Assembly: GCA_964030475.1 (NCBI GenBank)
Contig: CAXIPT010000002.1
Location: forward strand, 10,947,475-11,011,474
DNA from: Tethya wilhelma
Taxonomy: Eukaryota; Porifera; Demospongiae; Tethyida; Tethyidae
Direction of reading: 5' to 3'
DNA: 64,000 nt
Shown here in pieces: positions 11,035 through 22,776 of the stretch (position 1 is its first letter; each line of letters opens with the position of its first letter). The notes under the pieces are model-generated. The model saw nothing but the letters and a program-made list of their open reading frames with translations. It did no database searches and was not told the DNA's origin. Position numbers and translations under genes: made by a program.

Positions 11035-11250
11035 CTACAAACAAGGCTGAATGAGGAGGTCCCTCCTGATCTTCATTCCAGATGTTTCCTTGGTTCCAAA
11101 CTTGCAAGATGATGAGAACAGTCCCACCTCCGGGAATGCCCTCCTCACCTCTGTGGAGATCTTTACCCCCAAATTCTTCAGGCCCTGTGTGTACACACCC
11201 ACGTACACGAACTTGTCCCTCCCCCTGTCCCTTGAGTGTGGGGTGGGCAT
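11035..11250 (-). CDS. Candidate minus-strand exon (KFGTKETSGMKIRRDLL)
   Basis: Open minus-strand frame: DKFVYVGVYTQGLKNLGVKI, then STEVRRAFPEVGLFSSS, then CKFGTKETSGMKIRRDLL. The last part recurs on the minus strand at 17085-17160 (CKFGTKETSGMKIRRDLLSK), which supports a coding origin. The plus strand is also open here, so the strand is not certain. Family not recognised. Confidence 0.3.
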   Translation of the reverse strand: MPTPHSRDRGRDKFVYVGVYTQGLKNLGVKISTEVRRAFPEVGLFSSSCKFGTKETSGMKIRRDLLIQPCL

Positions 11251-11634
11251 GGCCTCACAACGGTTCTATTTACAATTATGTAACAAACACCATTCCACAT
11301 TACTTGGAAAGGATGACTGAAGCACTACAAAGGAGATGGGTATGTTGTGATCAACACCCCAAGGGCATGAGCTATATAAAAAACAAGCAGATGGAAAGAC
11401 GACTAACAGTTCAACTTCTTTCACTCGTAGTGGAACTCTCATTTTGCAAGTAAACATATATCTTTTTAGAAGTTGTAAAGAAGCTGGTGCCGTTTAAGAA
11501 ACCAAGAAAGTGGCATGCTGTACTGGTTTTAAGCTGTTTCCCATTTTCTCCATCCTTGACAGGATAAGGCTATGATTAACAGATTACTTGCAACTATATA
11601 TAGTAAACTTTTGATGCCACTTATTAGTAACAAG

Positions 11635-12050
11635 ATGGCCATCACATGTGAAGAACTTGAAAACATTGGCAACAAGGAACAAGTCCCAATCCCTCCTAAT
11701 CTTCTCACCTCTCAATCTGGTAATGATCAAATGATATGAATGATAGTGTGGATGATTACAGGAATCATTACCTTCAAGTCTTAAGTCATATACTTACATG
11801 GGCATAGAATATCGCACACACTAAGTGCAACAGTTAGAAATGGACTACATAACTGTTCTCATTCCTTACTAGCAGCATTCCTAAATGGTGAGCTCATCTT
11901 GCACAAGTTATTTTCAAAAGTTTTGCCAAATGAAGATTCAATGGCCACATGGAGAGCCAATAGCCCCAGGCCTGATGTTGTGTTCACCATTAACGAACAA
12001 GAGAAACCAAGAAAAAGAAAAAGGAGAAGGAGAAGATGGACAATTCAAAG
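11635..12050 (+). CDS. Two-exon coding segment with NLS-like basic run
   Basis: Exon 11635-11719 (MAITCEELENIGNKEQVPIP, NLLTSQS) joins in phase to exon 11873-12050 (AAFLNGELILHKLFSKVLPN, ATWRANSPRPDVVFTINEQE, KPRKRKRRRRRWTIQR). Donors GTAATG and GTATGC; acceptor CTAG. The Lys/Arg run resembles a nuclear localisation signal. The first exon has a paralogue at 29384-29468 spliced to a different partner. Family unknown. An upstream exon at about 11469 (VVKKLVPFKKPRKWHAVL) is possible. Confidence 0.45.
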
Positions 12051-12394
12051 GTATGCTTACAAGTTAAGCTTAATAGTTCTAGCTCGAGCCATCACCAGCC
12101 CCAACCGTCATATTACAACTCTCATTAGTAATAATATGGTTTTCAGTGGGCATGTGAAAAACAATTCACATTAAACTATTCCTTACAATATCTTTAACAC
12201 TCATTAACCTTCCTAAGTTGATACATTGAAAAAAACTATAGTGTTCATAAAGAATTTGATACACACTTTCAGACTGGGTGCACAGCAGACACATTGTAGA
12301 AAGACAATTAAGAATCAAACTATTGGCAATTGTTACTACCTTACTCCATCTACATACAGGGTGTGGCGAGTCTGGGGTCAGACTCACTGAATAG

Positions 12395-12564
12395 CAGCAG
12401 TTGCTACACTACTTCATCAGGATGCAGTGAGGATTGAGTTGCTCAACCATCACTCAGCAAAACTCCGCCTGACCAGGTCTGTTATGACAGTCCCTCCTGA
12501 AGATGGAAAGGAGAGCAGCAATGGGGATTCTCCCAGAATCACAAGTGAAGTTTGGATTGTATGA
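12395..12564 (+). CDS. Candidate terminal exon
   Basis: AG acceptor, then an open frame AAVATLLHQDAVRIELLNHH, then AKLRLTRSVMTVPPEDGKES, ending EVWIV and a stop. Composition looks coding. Its phase (two bases left) does not fit directly to the exon ending at 12050, so an exon in between would be needed. Confidence 0.4.
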
Positions 12565-12580
12565 TGTCTAGGAGTGTGTC

Positions 12581-12853
12581 TTAACATAGGGCCGCCCAAT
12601 AATTATAAATATCTATTAAATAGTAGTATACTGTACGACTAGTCATGATAGCTAAAGACTTTGTGATATTTATAGCATTTACTCTGCCACATCTGATTTT
12701 GCACTGGACACCGTTGTTAGAGCCTCCGTGGGGAAGGGTAAAGATTTTATTGACATTTTTACTGTTTACAGTCTGACAAGGCTCATACGTTGTAGCATCT
12801 GTCCCAAGGGCACGAGTAATTAAGAGTACTATAAGTAATGATATTGGTTGCAA
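12581..12853 (-). CDS. Small secreted-protein-like ORF (90 residues)
   Basis: Starts MQPISLLIVLLITRALGTDA, a good signal-peptide pattern, followed by ATTYEPCQTVNSKNVNK and a Cys-containing stretch (VQCKIRCGR). A GTAAAT donor right after CGR could make this the first exon of a longer secreted protein; unspliced it ends after YNYWAALC. It is convergent with the candidate exon at 12395-12564. No family recognised. Confidence 0.35.
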   Translation of the reverse strand: MQPISLLIVLLITRALGTDATTYEPCQTVNSKNVNKIFTLPHGGSNNGVQCKIRCGRVNAINITKSLAIMTSRTVYYYLIDIYNYWAALC

Positions 12854-15300
12854 ATTTTATTCATTGTTTCTATTAAAATTATTGTGCCTAATTTATTTAT
12901 ATTGTGGAGTCCAGAGCAGGTTTGATGATTTCTCTGAGTTGTAAGGTATGATATTGCAAGATCCACTCTGCAATATGCCCAAATAGCAACGTACCCTCTG
13001 ATTTAATGAAAATTTTTCAGAAGAGTAAACTTTTATAGCCTTTTCAAATTGATTGCCAGCTTTCTTCTTTTCTAAGTATCCATTTTCATACTGCAAGTCA
13101 AAGAAGATTCTTGTTTGAATCCCAATACTACTATTCCAAACTTAATAATTACTTTTACAGTCATGTATGCATGTAAACACTGATCTTTAATTATTGCACT
13201 TTTATGACAATTTTAAAAATTTGGTCTGGCCAATACTTTCTTTCCCCATTGTAGTTTTTGGTGGTGTTTAATTTGGGAGGAAATTCATGTGGAAGCAATT
13301 CCACACAATTTGTTTCTGATTACTCTAATTAGCTATAGTACGTTTTCTCTACAGACGCATACTCATGTGTCAAATTGGCTAAATGTGTAATTTTGATATA
13401 CCTGTAGGCATTTGACACACCATTTATAGCTAAGTGTGCTATTTTAATACACTTTTTACATTTGACACATGAGTAACAAATGAACACATGTCAGTGCTAT
13501 TTTGACTTGGAGATTTGTGCTAATCACACACACACTGGTGTGTGATTTTAGCTCAATAACTGTGCTAAATCCAAAAAAGCAATTAAGGCATTATCTTCTC
13601 AATTAGGACACACTTTAGGCTATAATAGCTGTTCAGCAATCAAAGCATTCAGTTGTGTTCTCATTTTTATGACTCATTGGCCAAACAAGATCACTGCTGG
13701 TAAAAAGGCAATACAATGAATACCTAGCAAGATCCTAAGAAGCTTCTACATCATTCTTTTCCAACCAGGACCAACTTCTTTCAAGAGATATTCAGCTTCC
13801 AGAGCCCAAAACAACGTAAACGTCCAATAGTCATTTTTCAGTCTTAGAGACAGCTGCCACAAAGAGAACTTTGTTTTTTTGTGAAAACAAGAAAGGAGAC
13901 TGTGAAATGAGTTGTGAGGAGTCATTTCTACAAAAAGAGAAACGCTAGAGTTGGTAGAAGATGGAATTTACATTAAGAAGTAAGAAATCAGCTATTTTCT
14001 GGTCCGATAAGAGTTTGTGATCAAAACTATGATTTGTTTTGCCAGATAACAGATTGTACACTTGCTGAAGACAAAGAACAGCCACAGCGCCTGTGAGTCT
14101 AACAACAACAAGCTTGAAATCCTTGCATTTTGTCCTCAGTAATCATGGAACTCTCTCAGAGTCTGAAGGTCACTCAAAATTCGGCTTTGTGTTAATTAAG
14201 TCCGCTTGTTTGTTATAAGCCTTGATTTTTATTTATTGATTAGGCTTTCACCAGACCTACTTCATGAAGTTTGTTCAAGCCCAAGCATCAAGTCAAGTGT
14301 TCTCAGACTCTATGGTTTCTTATTTGTCCAAGTATTCCATGGATAACAGTTTGTGCATATTTGCTGGTGTTGTTTCAGTTCTGGAGTATTTTCTTTGTTA
14401 TTAGAAATTGTTTTTGTCAAGTGAAATTTTAGCGCAGAAAAAGCAAGCAATAATATGACACACTTTGGCTATGACTTGCATGCTGTGTCAACACAGTTCA
14501 AAGTTGACATGTATGTAGGTGTGTCAAAAAATGGACAAACACGAACGCGTGTCATTTCGACACGTTTATTTTTACTGTGTAGGTCTTTCACATTTTGCAA
14601 ATATTAATAGGAATGCTAGTGGGTTCAAATGTGAATCAAACCAGAGATCTAGCTAGTTAGGTTGATGTCAGTGTTATTATGGCTGCTCTCAATAAATATC
14701 CCTTATAGCGAGCCATATTTGTACCGCAGTGCGCAGATGTATCTTGTCTAAAATGATTATATGTTTTATGGTGGTGTGGTCAGAAAATTTGGTTTTCATA
14801 TTTTGGATCAACTGGGCTCTGGAAGGCACAACACTACTAAGGAAGCTTCAGAGCTAATAGTTAACCTATTATTCAAGATTTGGTAGATAATGCAGTGATT
14901 AGCTCAAGGAATGATTTGGAACATCTTCCTTCAGATTATAATGTGAAACACAATCGATGTGTGTTCTATTCAAGTCTTATCAATATGTCAAATATGTAAA
15001 AACAGTCTTTGTATACACAAGACTTCCAAGCAATTACTGCTGCAAAGTACCCCTAGCCACAAGTCTTTCAAGTGAGGACAATCTACACAAAGAAATTGTT
15101 CAAGTTGTATACCCTCTTGCATGCCAAAGGCAATGTTACATGTACTATAAGTAACTTGCACTTCACGCTCATTCTCAGTGATGCCAAAAGAGAAGAAACA
15201 CTCCTAAGGTAGCGAAGTGTATGGAGTAATTGATCAATTCATAAAATAGAATGTAAACAACTAACAAAAATATCTTTGTGATACAATACACTTCAGCTAC
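12854..15300. other. AT-rich region, no gene recognised
   Basis: An imperfect palindrome lies at 13361-13471 (ACTCATGTGTCAAAT and its exact inverse about 95 bp apart). Related GTGTCA/TGACAC words recur to 13560 and at 14455-14580. No splice-supported frame found. Confidence 0.4.
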
Positions 15301-15612
15301 AATAGTAGGTCTGTAAGTGACCGGGCTTTTGTCACTCCAAGATGTCGAACACTCCTTCACCAGAACACATTTTTTCCAGCCACTATTAATGCATGGAACA
15401 ATCTCCCTAGAGATTTACTGGAGTTGGACAGTGACTTTTTTAACATTTTTAAGTGCAATGTCTGCAAACTTGTCTAGTATAACTAAACGTATCACTGTTG
15501 GTCCTATTATGTCATTTTTAAATACTCAGGATGCATTTATGTTAAGCTTTTGTGCTTTGTTGTATCCTTGCATTTTGCAAAACTTATTATAGAAAAAAAA
15601 TAAAATAAAAAT
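15301..15612 (+). mobile_element. 5'-truncated LINE (non-LTR retrotransposon) 3' end
   Basis: 15301-15477 encodes NTFFPATINAWNNLPRDLLE, the typical end of LINE reverse-transcriptase proteins (FFP..I..WN.LP), ending in a stop after CNVCKLV. A short 3' UTR and an A-rich tail (15591-15612) follow. Everything upstream of the C-terminal 58 codons is missing. Confidence 0.7.
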
Positions 15613-16086
15613 ACACTTATTACAGTTGTCTGTAATGTGAGCATTGTCACAGCTCTATCATTTTGGGGGGTTATAGTGGCGAGCACTATAAGAGACTAAG
15701 TGAGTTTCTTTATAAACAGAAGAAGTTGTCTGAAGTAAGATGAATTGTATACATTACTCTCCTCTGTTCTCAAACCAACAAACCACTTTGGTAGCTCCTA
15801 AAGAGACCATCAGACAAAGAGACGCACACTTTCCATGTGTATCTAAAGAGAAGGCCTATAGTACGCATCAGTCAACTAAAGATACAAGTCCTTACAGAAG
15901 TCTATTAATTTCACACCAAGTTGAGATGTCCATGGGAGTCTCATAGCAAGTGTGACACTGTTCTTGATTGATTTATGACCACATAATTATTGTCTGAGTA
16001 TTTTTACTCAAATTAACACTACATTTCATAGACTTCTTGTTCATTGCTTTCATTATCAAAGTTTGTTATGTATATATACTTAGACA
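15613..16086. other. Spacer, nothing recognised
   Basis: AT-rich; no repeat copy or splice-supported frame noted. Confidence 0.35.
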
Positions 16087-16089
16087 CAG

Positions 16090-16295
16090 GAGATGTTTTG
16101 ATGGAAAGAGAAAGAGAGCTTCAATATTTAAAGGAAAAGAACATAATTCTCCAGAAAGAGAATGAGGTACTCCAGAAGGAGAATGAGATACTTCTCGCTC
16201 ACAATCCAAGCATAAAAAATTATCTTCCTGCATTCTACATCTTAGCCTCTACGCAATGTCATCACACACACACACACTATCCGAGATGCACTTAA
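16090..16295 (+). CDS. Coiled-coil cassette (F)
   Basis: Acceptor GACACAG, then DVLMERERELQYLKEKNIIL and QKENEVLQKENEILLAHN. Leucines spaced by seven and a 21-bp internal repeat (LQKENEV/LQKENEI) indicate a leucine-zipper-like coil. Broken copies at 2530, 5420 and 7700. The reading frame continues into a CA repeat before its stop, so the true 3' border is probably an undetected donor. Confidence 0.4.
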
Positions 16296-16625
16296 CTTCA
16301 AGAACACAGTGTGCAAGTGTATAAGTTGGCAGGCCTGTCGGAATTATGCATTTATTAGTGAGATCCTAGATGCATGGTTCCTCTACTGCTTGTTAATGGT
16401 TTACTACTATTTGCTTCAAGCGTGTTATTCAGTGGTGATTCTAAACTCTATAATATCTCCCTCTTTCCCAGTGTCGTCACTGCCTCTGATGGCTGTATGG
16501 CATGGTGATTGTTCATACAATACAACCAAAACATCAATATAGGCCATCATACAAAGTCTAAACAATAATTCTGATTTTGTGCTGTTAAAATTATATTGAC
16601 AAATCAATTGTGTATTTATCTAAAG

Positions 16626-16842
16626 TCAACCTTGCGAGGGCTCATGCCCTCAAGATGGTCATTTATGAGCTTCAAACGGCTTATGAACAAAAGGGGTGGT
16701 GGGAGCCACATTCAAAGGTGGCATTTGGCAGAGAGAGGCAGCGGGTCACCAAGATATATCTAGCAAAATTGCAGAAAGAAGTGTCTGCCATTTTAAACAA
16801 ACGTGAAAAAAAACCAGAAGTGCCTCGGTGGAGGATGGTGAC
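16626..16842 (+). CDS. WWEP cassette exon, second copy
   Basis: NLARAHALKMVIYELQTAYE, then QKGWWEPHSKVAFGRERQRV, then TKIYLAKLQKEVSAILN and KREKKPEVPRW; donor AC|GTAAGG. Open throughout and the best preserved of the family. Confidence 0.45.
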
Positions 16843-17084
16843 GTAAGGTAGATTGTTTCTAAGTGATAATAAAGTAAGGATCATTCTTCCTCTGGAGAAT
16901 GAGCACCATGCCAAATATATAATATATAGAAAATTTTACCATTGGAACACACTAATTTGTAGAGCTGGCAACCTCCTGCTGCTAAGGTGAGCTGTGTGTT
17001 ATACACAATAGCTACTTGCAATTGCCATCAGCATGACCTAAATATTATTAACTTACATCCATCTATCTTCTCCAGGATCTCTTT

Positions 17085-17160
17085 GGAGAGGAGGTCCCTC
17101 CTGATCTTCATGCCAGATGTTTCTTTTGTTCCAAATTTGCATGAAGATGAGAATAGTCCA
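17085..17160 (-). pseudogene. Fragment related to 11035-11250
   Basis: Minus-strand CKFGTKETSGMKIRRDLLSK followed by EILEK; paralogue of the segment at 11050-11110. Confidence 0.35.
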
Positions 17161-17519
17161 GCTAGGAGTACACTCAGCACACTGTACACTTGCATTTATG
17201 TAAATACACGTCTTCTTAGCTGGTTAAGGCAGTCTCCTTCAAGGAAGAATGATATGGCCAGCCTTGCCATCTCAACACAACAATAAAAGGAAAAAACAAG
17301 TACAAGTCTGTGACAAGCTTGGAAGCTTCACAACCAAGGTGGTGACCTATTTTCGTTTGAATTAAATTTGATGTTATCACGTATTCCACTCTACAAAAGA
17401 ATTGAAAGAGCAACGTGTGCTACATTACTACTACACAATTATCACTGTAAAAATGTTGCAACATGTATATAGTGCACAAGATATTTTTTGATATAATTAT
17501 AAAAAAAAAAAACGTTGAC

Positions 17520-18010
17520 AGTTTGGAATTTCAAAGACCCTTATCAAGAGCTCAGGCAGATCTGTTGGTCATCGACCGTCATGGTCATGATGAGAAGACC
17601 AAGAGACAGCAAACGTCTGCTATAATAGCAGCTTGTGCGCACGCAATTACTCCAAGTGGAAATGCTATTGCCATAAAAGATGGCAGTTTATCATAAAAGA
17701 TGTATGATTTGGTGAGAGTGAACAATTTGTAGTATAAAGTTGTTGAATCAGCTAGAGAACTTATTTGCATTTCTGTTCGTGAGTTATTTATGCACTAATA
17801 ATAATTATATAAACTTAAACGACTTATGATGGTATAGCCACATCTGTTAGTTGACAATAACAGCGGCATTTGAAGACACCAACCAACCAACATAGATAAA
17901 TTAAATGAGGTGTAAGTTTTTGGACTCTTGACAGTCTCAACAGAAATGTCAAACAGAAGTCAACCTCATTGCATCTGATCACCCCTTCAATTATTGGATC
18001 AAGAATGAGA
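17520..18010 (+). repeat. Segmental duplicate of 8756-9265
   Basis: Second copy with the same open frame (17522-17695); a few bases shorter. Confidence 0.75.
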
Positions 18011-18086
18011 ATGGTTGAAAGATCAAGAAAGCTCAAAGAAGCCTTTGACTTATACACAAGTCAAGTTAAATACATTAAGGAGACAG

Positions 18087-18315
18087 AGATCAGATAAGGA
18101 AAGAAAAGGATAGAAAATTGAGAGAAGCCTTTCAAAATTATGTAAAACCAATCAAAGAAATCAAGAAAAGATATGGTGGGGTAAGAACAACACTTTCAGA
18201 GCTGCCAAGACCTATTCAACCACCTATTCATGCTTGTACTACATTACTAAGATTGTCTCACACACACACTTTCAGAGCCTACAAGACTTGGTCCACCTTT
18301 TACTGTGTGCCGTAA
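18087..18315 (+). CDS. C cassette, intact copy
   Basis: Acceptor GACAG, then DQIRKEKDRKLREAFQNYVK, PIKEIKKRYGGVRTTLSELP and RPIQPP, open for 76 codons. Paralogues 4863, 7809, 22777, 23847, 27732 and 31958. Highly charged helix. The proper donor (present at 22917) is altered here, so the frame runs on into a CA-rich stretch. Confidence 0.4.
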
Positions 18316-18678
18316 AAATATTGAGGCTTGTCTCGCTTTTTGCAGCATCTTGTATTAATAATAATCATCGATCTTTACACTGATTTTTTAATTATATTGA
18401 AATTTTCTCCATCATTTTTTTATTTATTAAGGGCCTGTAAGGATAGGGAGAGAGGAAGAGACAAGGAGACTGAGTGGACATGGCCAGTAGATGTTCTCCC
18501 CAGAGACTCTCTCACACACTGCTCGAGATAACCCTCTCCTGGGGAACAGCCTCTAGATGATGGGGGTGGAATGGGTGCATTGGAAAATCACTCGTCGAGT
18601 CTGGGAGCATGGTAGTGCCCCACGTTCACATGTTTACTAATTAATTTTCTTGCACTCAGCCACTAACTTAATCCTTAC

Positions 18679-18739
18679 CTTTCTATAGTCATGCATTAAA
18701 TTCTTCAATTTAGCCTGGTACTCCTCGTGTATCATGGCA
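18679..18739 (-). pseudogene. A cassette in antisense orientation
   Basis: Exactly 61 bp; minus-strand IHEEYQAKLKNLMHDYRK then GTAAGG. The acceptor has changed to ACTG. It is part of an inverted copy (18655-18800) of 23400-23560. Confidence 0.5.
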
Positions 18740-18861
18740 CAGTAACAGACCGTCGTACTTATCCTTTGTAGAAGAGTAGTTGTTTTTCTTCACAAACTAT
18801 GAATGGTCTGTATCCTGTACATAGTTGAGCTAAATAGTACATTCTAAATTTAACACTAGTA

Positions 18862-19135
18862 CAAGGAGCCTCGCAGGCCAGCCACTCCCTCATCAGGAAG
18901 AGATGGAGAGTCCGGTGACTCTGGCACGGTTTCCATTGCACTCTGGAATGTTGAGTCATGTGTTATTGATGTTAAATAATGTAACTAGGCAGATGCAAAG
19001 CGCATACAGCATCCATGGGGTAAGCCTAAGCGAGGTTTAGTAATCGGAAGCGTAACGGATCCAGGATTTTGGAATGAGACTGTAGAACGCGCATGCGTAA
19101 ACTGAGCATTCAAAATTTCACAAGCAAGAAGAAAG
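18862..19135 (+). repeat. Two dispersed repeats side by side
   Basis: 18862-18955 belongs to the family of 10850-10975; 18975-19135 matches 2345-2500. Confidence 0.6.
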
Positions 19136-20227
19136 TGATCAGCTGATTTCGAGCATCTCCCCAAACCGTTACCCCATCCAGTGTGACTCTGTCGTCAGTG
19201 ACACACCCCTACTTCTTCTTTCTCTTGCTTCTTTCGTTGGAAGTGTTAGAGTGTAGAATTGGTCCATTAGTGCAATACAAATGATTACAAGTAAGGGGAC
19301 CTATCTTGGTCTGAATTAATTTCACATTTTCCACCTAACCTACATATAGTTATCTTCATACTTACACTACAAAAATTTAGTGAAAGGACACACACGGTTT
19401 ATTTTCAATCAACAACAGGCAGAGGTACCCATGACGACAGACACCATCATCATTTGACTCAATCCCTCCAAATTTTCCTGATGAGAGGTAGGCTAACTCT
19501 AACTCTTTTTNGGAAGTTCTATGAAATTCTTGAAACCAAACTGTACGTGAGCACAATTGACAATCAGTTTGATCAACTTCCATCTTTTATATAATCTGAG
19601 ACACATCAGTCTCAGTTGATCATGTACGTGCTTGTCTGCCGGTCACTGTATTACCATAATGTATACGGCACACGTTTACATTTATATGATACTGTAACCA
19701 ACAATAGTAATATTTTTTAACAAAGTATGTTGCATTGATGATGATGGCCAACCAAACAGTCAAGATGGCTTTAGCAAATTTAGAAGAATTTAAAATTCAG
19801 AATTCAGAATTTTTTTAGAAGATCTACGGTATACAATAATGTAAGTAGTTTTGATGAAAAACGCGCATGTAATACATAATCAGATCTGCAGATCAGCTAT
19901 ATATAATAGCAGCACTGACATGTGTGACAGATTTAAAGTCACCGATATCGTTAAAACGGTAATATGTTTTCTTGTAGCAAGGGACAATATTAATTTTGTA
20001 ACTGTAAACTGTTTTCAGTCATTGGCAACAAGTTACAAGAAAATATCCTTTTTCTTTTTACAACATGTAGCTATCACTCCAGCAATGGTAGTTCCAAGTC
20101 CCCTTCTTTTGTTTCTTATGTAACTGAATCTTTTTAAATAACTATTAGGTCATAAATGAGTTTATAAAGAAATGTGCAAAGAAAGATCAAGGAGAAAAGG
20201 AAGTAAGCTTGTAAGCCAATGAAATAT
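19136..20227. other. No gene recognised; one ambiguous base
   Basis: Position 19511 is N and marks an abrupt entry into a fragment (19512-19605) of the repeat at 5164. The N may be a patched assembly join. Confidence 0.4.
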
Positions 20228-20820
20228 TCTGATTACTCTAGCTCCCTGAGCAACAAACAAAAGTAGCAAACTTTCTGTAAGACAATTATAATTATGCTAA
20301 CACAAAATTTCATATGTACACGCACAAACTCTAGGCAACCCTCCCAGCTGCTGAGTTAGTAAGTGAATTATATGATGCAATATAATATCCTAATTGCAAG
20401 AGTATACAAGAGTATATAACATTGCTTGATATACGTTACTGCCTTGTGAAGTTTGTTTCTCTTGTGCACACACACAAACAGAAGGCAACCCTACAAGAGG
20501 TTATACCTGTAAGTATTGCTGTTGGTTAGTGCAAGTATTGTGATCACCACTTCTGATGGTTTGTGTGGCTACAGCTACTAAACCATTTCAAGAAAGAACC
20601 ACTACAAGATTACTACAGCTCCCTGAGCAACAAAATTAGCAAACTTTCTGTAAGACAATTATAATTATGTTAGCACAAAATTTCATATGTTCATGCACCA
20701 ACTTTAGACCACCCTTCCAGCCGATGAATTAGTAAGTGATGCAATATATCGTAATTTGCAAGAGTATACAAGAGTATATAACATTGCTAGATATACGTTT
20801 CTGCCTCGTGAAGTTTGTGA
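20228..20820 (+). repeat. Tandem duplication 20228-20460 / 20610-20820
   Basis: Both halves share AGCTCCCTGAGCAACAAA, CTTTCTGTAAGACAATTATA and CAAGAGTATACAAGAGTATA. No coding frame. Confidence 0.75.
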
Positions 20821-20880
20821 AATGGCTACAGCTCCTAACTCATCTTAAACGACTAGCCATGAGTCAATCTTAAAAAAATA

Positions 20881-21055
20881 GCCAATACGTGATGGTGAAG
20901 ACAATATAACTAGCTCATCTTAAGAGAAAGAGGGAGGATCAGAGCCAATACGTGATGGTGAAGACAATATAACTAGCACATCTTAAGAGAAAGAGGGAGG
21001 ATCAGAGCCAATACGTGATGGTGAGGACAATATAACTAGCTCATCTTAAGAAGGA
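20881..21055 (+). repeat. 63-bp minisatellite, three units
   Basis: Units start at 20881, 20944 and 21007 with GCCAATACGTGATGGTGA. The period is 21 codons, but each unit has an in-frame stop in the frame reading EPIRDGEDNITSSS. Confidence 0.85.
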
Positions 21056-21139
21056 AGAAAGGGAAGAGAAAAAAGAAGAAATGGTAATCCTTTACTATTA
21101 TAATATCTACACAATTTAAGCAATTTCAGCAATTTTTTA

Positions 21140-22440
21140 TTTATGAAGAGCCGGTGCCTACCTCATCACCTCTCACCTACCTTACCACCTACCTCACCAA
21201 CAACCACCCCCTGCAGTTGGCTACTTCTCTGAGGCCATGAGGACCCGGTGCCTACCCTACTACCCCTCACTTCACCTACCTCACTTAAGAAAGGACCAAA
21301 CAGAAATGGCTACAGCTCCTAACTCATCTTAAACAGCCAATGGGACTAACCATGAGTCATTCCCTCACCAGGAAAAGAGGGCGAGTCTCCATGGGGACTC
21401 TGGCACACATATTACACCACAGTACATGTGACTATGGTCTCATATTACACCACAGTACATTTCACTATGGTCTCATCCAGTGCCCCAATGACAATCAGCA
21501 ACAACACAACAGCCTGCGAAGAAAGGCCTGGCCAACCACAAGTGTGTGTTCACAAAGACAACACCACCATGAACACCACCATGACAGAGCAGAATCATGT
21601 TCTAAATACAAGTAAGACTTACGCGGACGCATGCTGGAGTTTAAATAGAATCTATTTTCGCCTGAAGAGTGCACAGAAGTTGAACATGACATTGTCTAAA
21701 AAGTGTTTAGGTAATTGAAGAATATCTCATTTTGCAAGTCCTTCCCGTTTTGGAGAGGACTGAATTGAAAATTTAGTTGTGGGATTGTAATAAAAGTAGT
21801 CAGGGGGGCATTGCCTCTACAGCAAGATCTGCACATCACAGTTTTGTGAACCGGAGTCTAACATGCGTTGCACCTAACCAGAGTACAGAATAACCCATAA
21901 ATGGGAGTATTAATTATTGTATGGCATGTGAACAATTCTCAATTCATGTCCACCATTCAGAGTTTTCAAACGGCAAGACTATTGACAGAATTTGGCATTT
22001 TCAATATTAGAGGACCTGAAGAATGTTAGCAATAAAAACTCAATCTTGAAATAGACTCCGTATCCAATAGAGGAGGGGGAAGGTGGTCTACGTGACCATC
22101 CATGAAACAGAGAGTTAGTTATACAAGAGGAGAAAGAACAAGGAAGAATAAAAAATATATTCAAAAGCCAAGAAAAAGCCTGTCCATCTTGAAAAGAAAC
22201 TGCAGGAAGAACACCTGAAAACGTATCCAAGAACTGACTAAACCAAACCCAAGATGCACACATGCAGTTGGATATTTGAACTACTTAAAACTTGCTCTAT
22301 ATATCAGTGCATTTTTTAATTTCAATATAAGGATGTGCAGTTCACATGTAAATTACTAGGCCATAACAAACTTGATCCATGTCTTCCTCTATGGGTGCAT
22401 CAACATGTTAAGGTGTCTCTCCTATGTAATAGGTAAGCAA
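21140..22440 (+). other. Proline-rich repeat fragment, dispersed repeat and unique sequence
   Basis: 21140-21280 is related to the 87-bp repeat at 27285. 21350-21490 is the GGGGACTCTGG repeat with an internal duplication. 21740-22440 shows nothing recognisable. Confidence 0.4.
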
Positions 22441-22555
22441 ATCGGCTAGCATTGAGTGAAGTAGTGCAAACTGAAAGCGATGGCAATATAATATTACGCA
22501 GTATGACACAAGTAATTTCAATGAAAAACACGCATGTAATACGCAATTACCGCAC

Positions 22556-22673
22556 CATGATTCACAGAGAATTTAACACAAAATTGCAAAATTTAATGAA
22601 CGACTACAAAAAGGCACTTAATGAAAATAAAAAAATGACTGACAGAGAAATTTTAATAATATCAAGAAAATAA
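22556..22673 (+). pseudogene. A cassette fused without intron to its following exon
   Basis: Reads IHREFNTKLQNLMNDYKK | ALNENKKMTDREILIISRK and a stop; the junction (22613/22614) corresponds to an exon-exon join of the copy whose second exon is at 66-128. The start acceptor is lost. Confidence 0.5.
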
Positions 22674-22776
22674 TTAAATGCTGCAAAAAGCAAGGCAAGC
22701 CTCAATATTTTTATGGCACATAGTAAAAGGTACAGACAATGCATGGTCTGTAGGCTGTACAAAGTTGAGGAGACAG

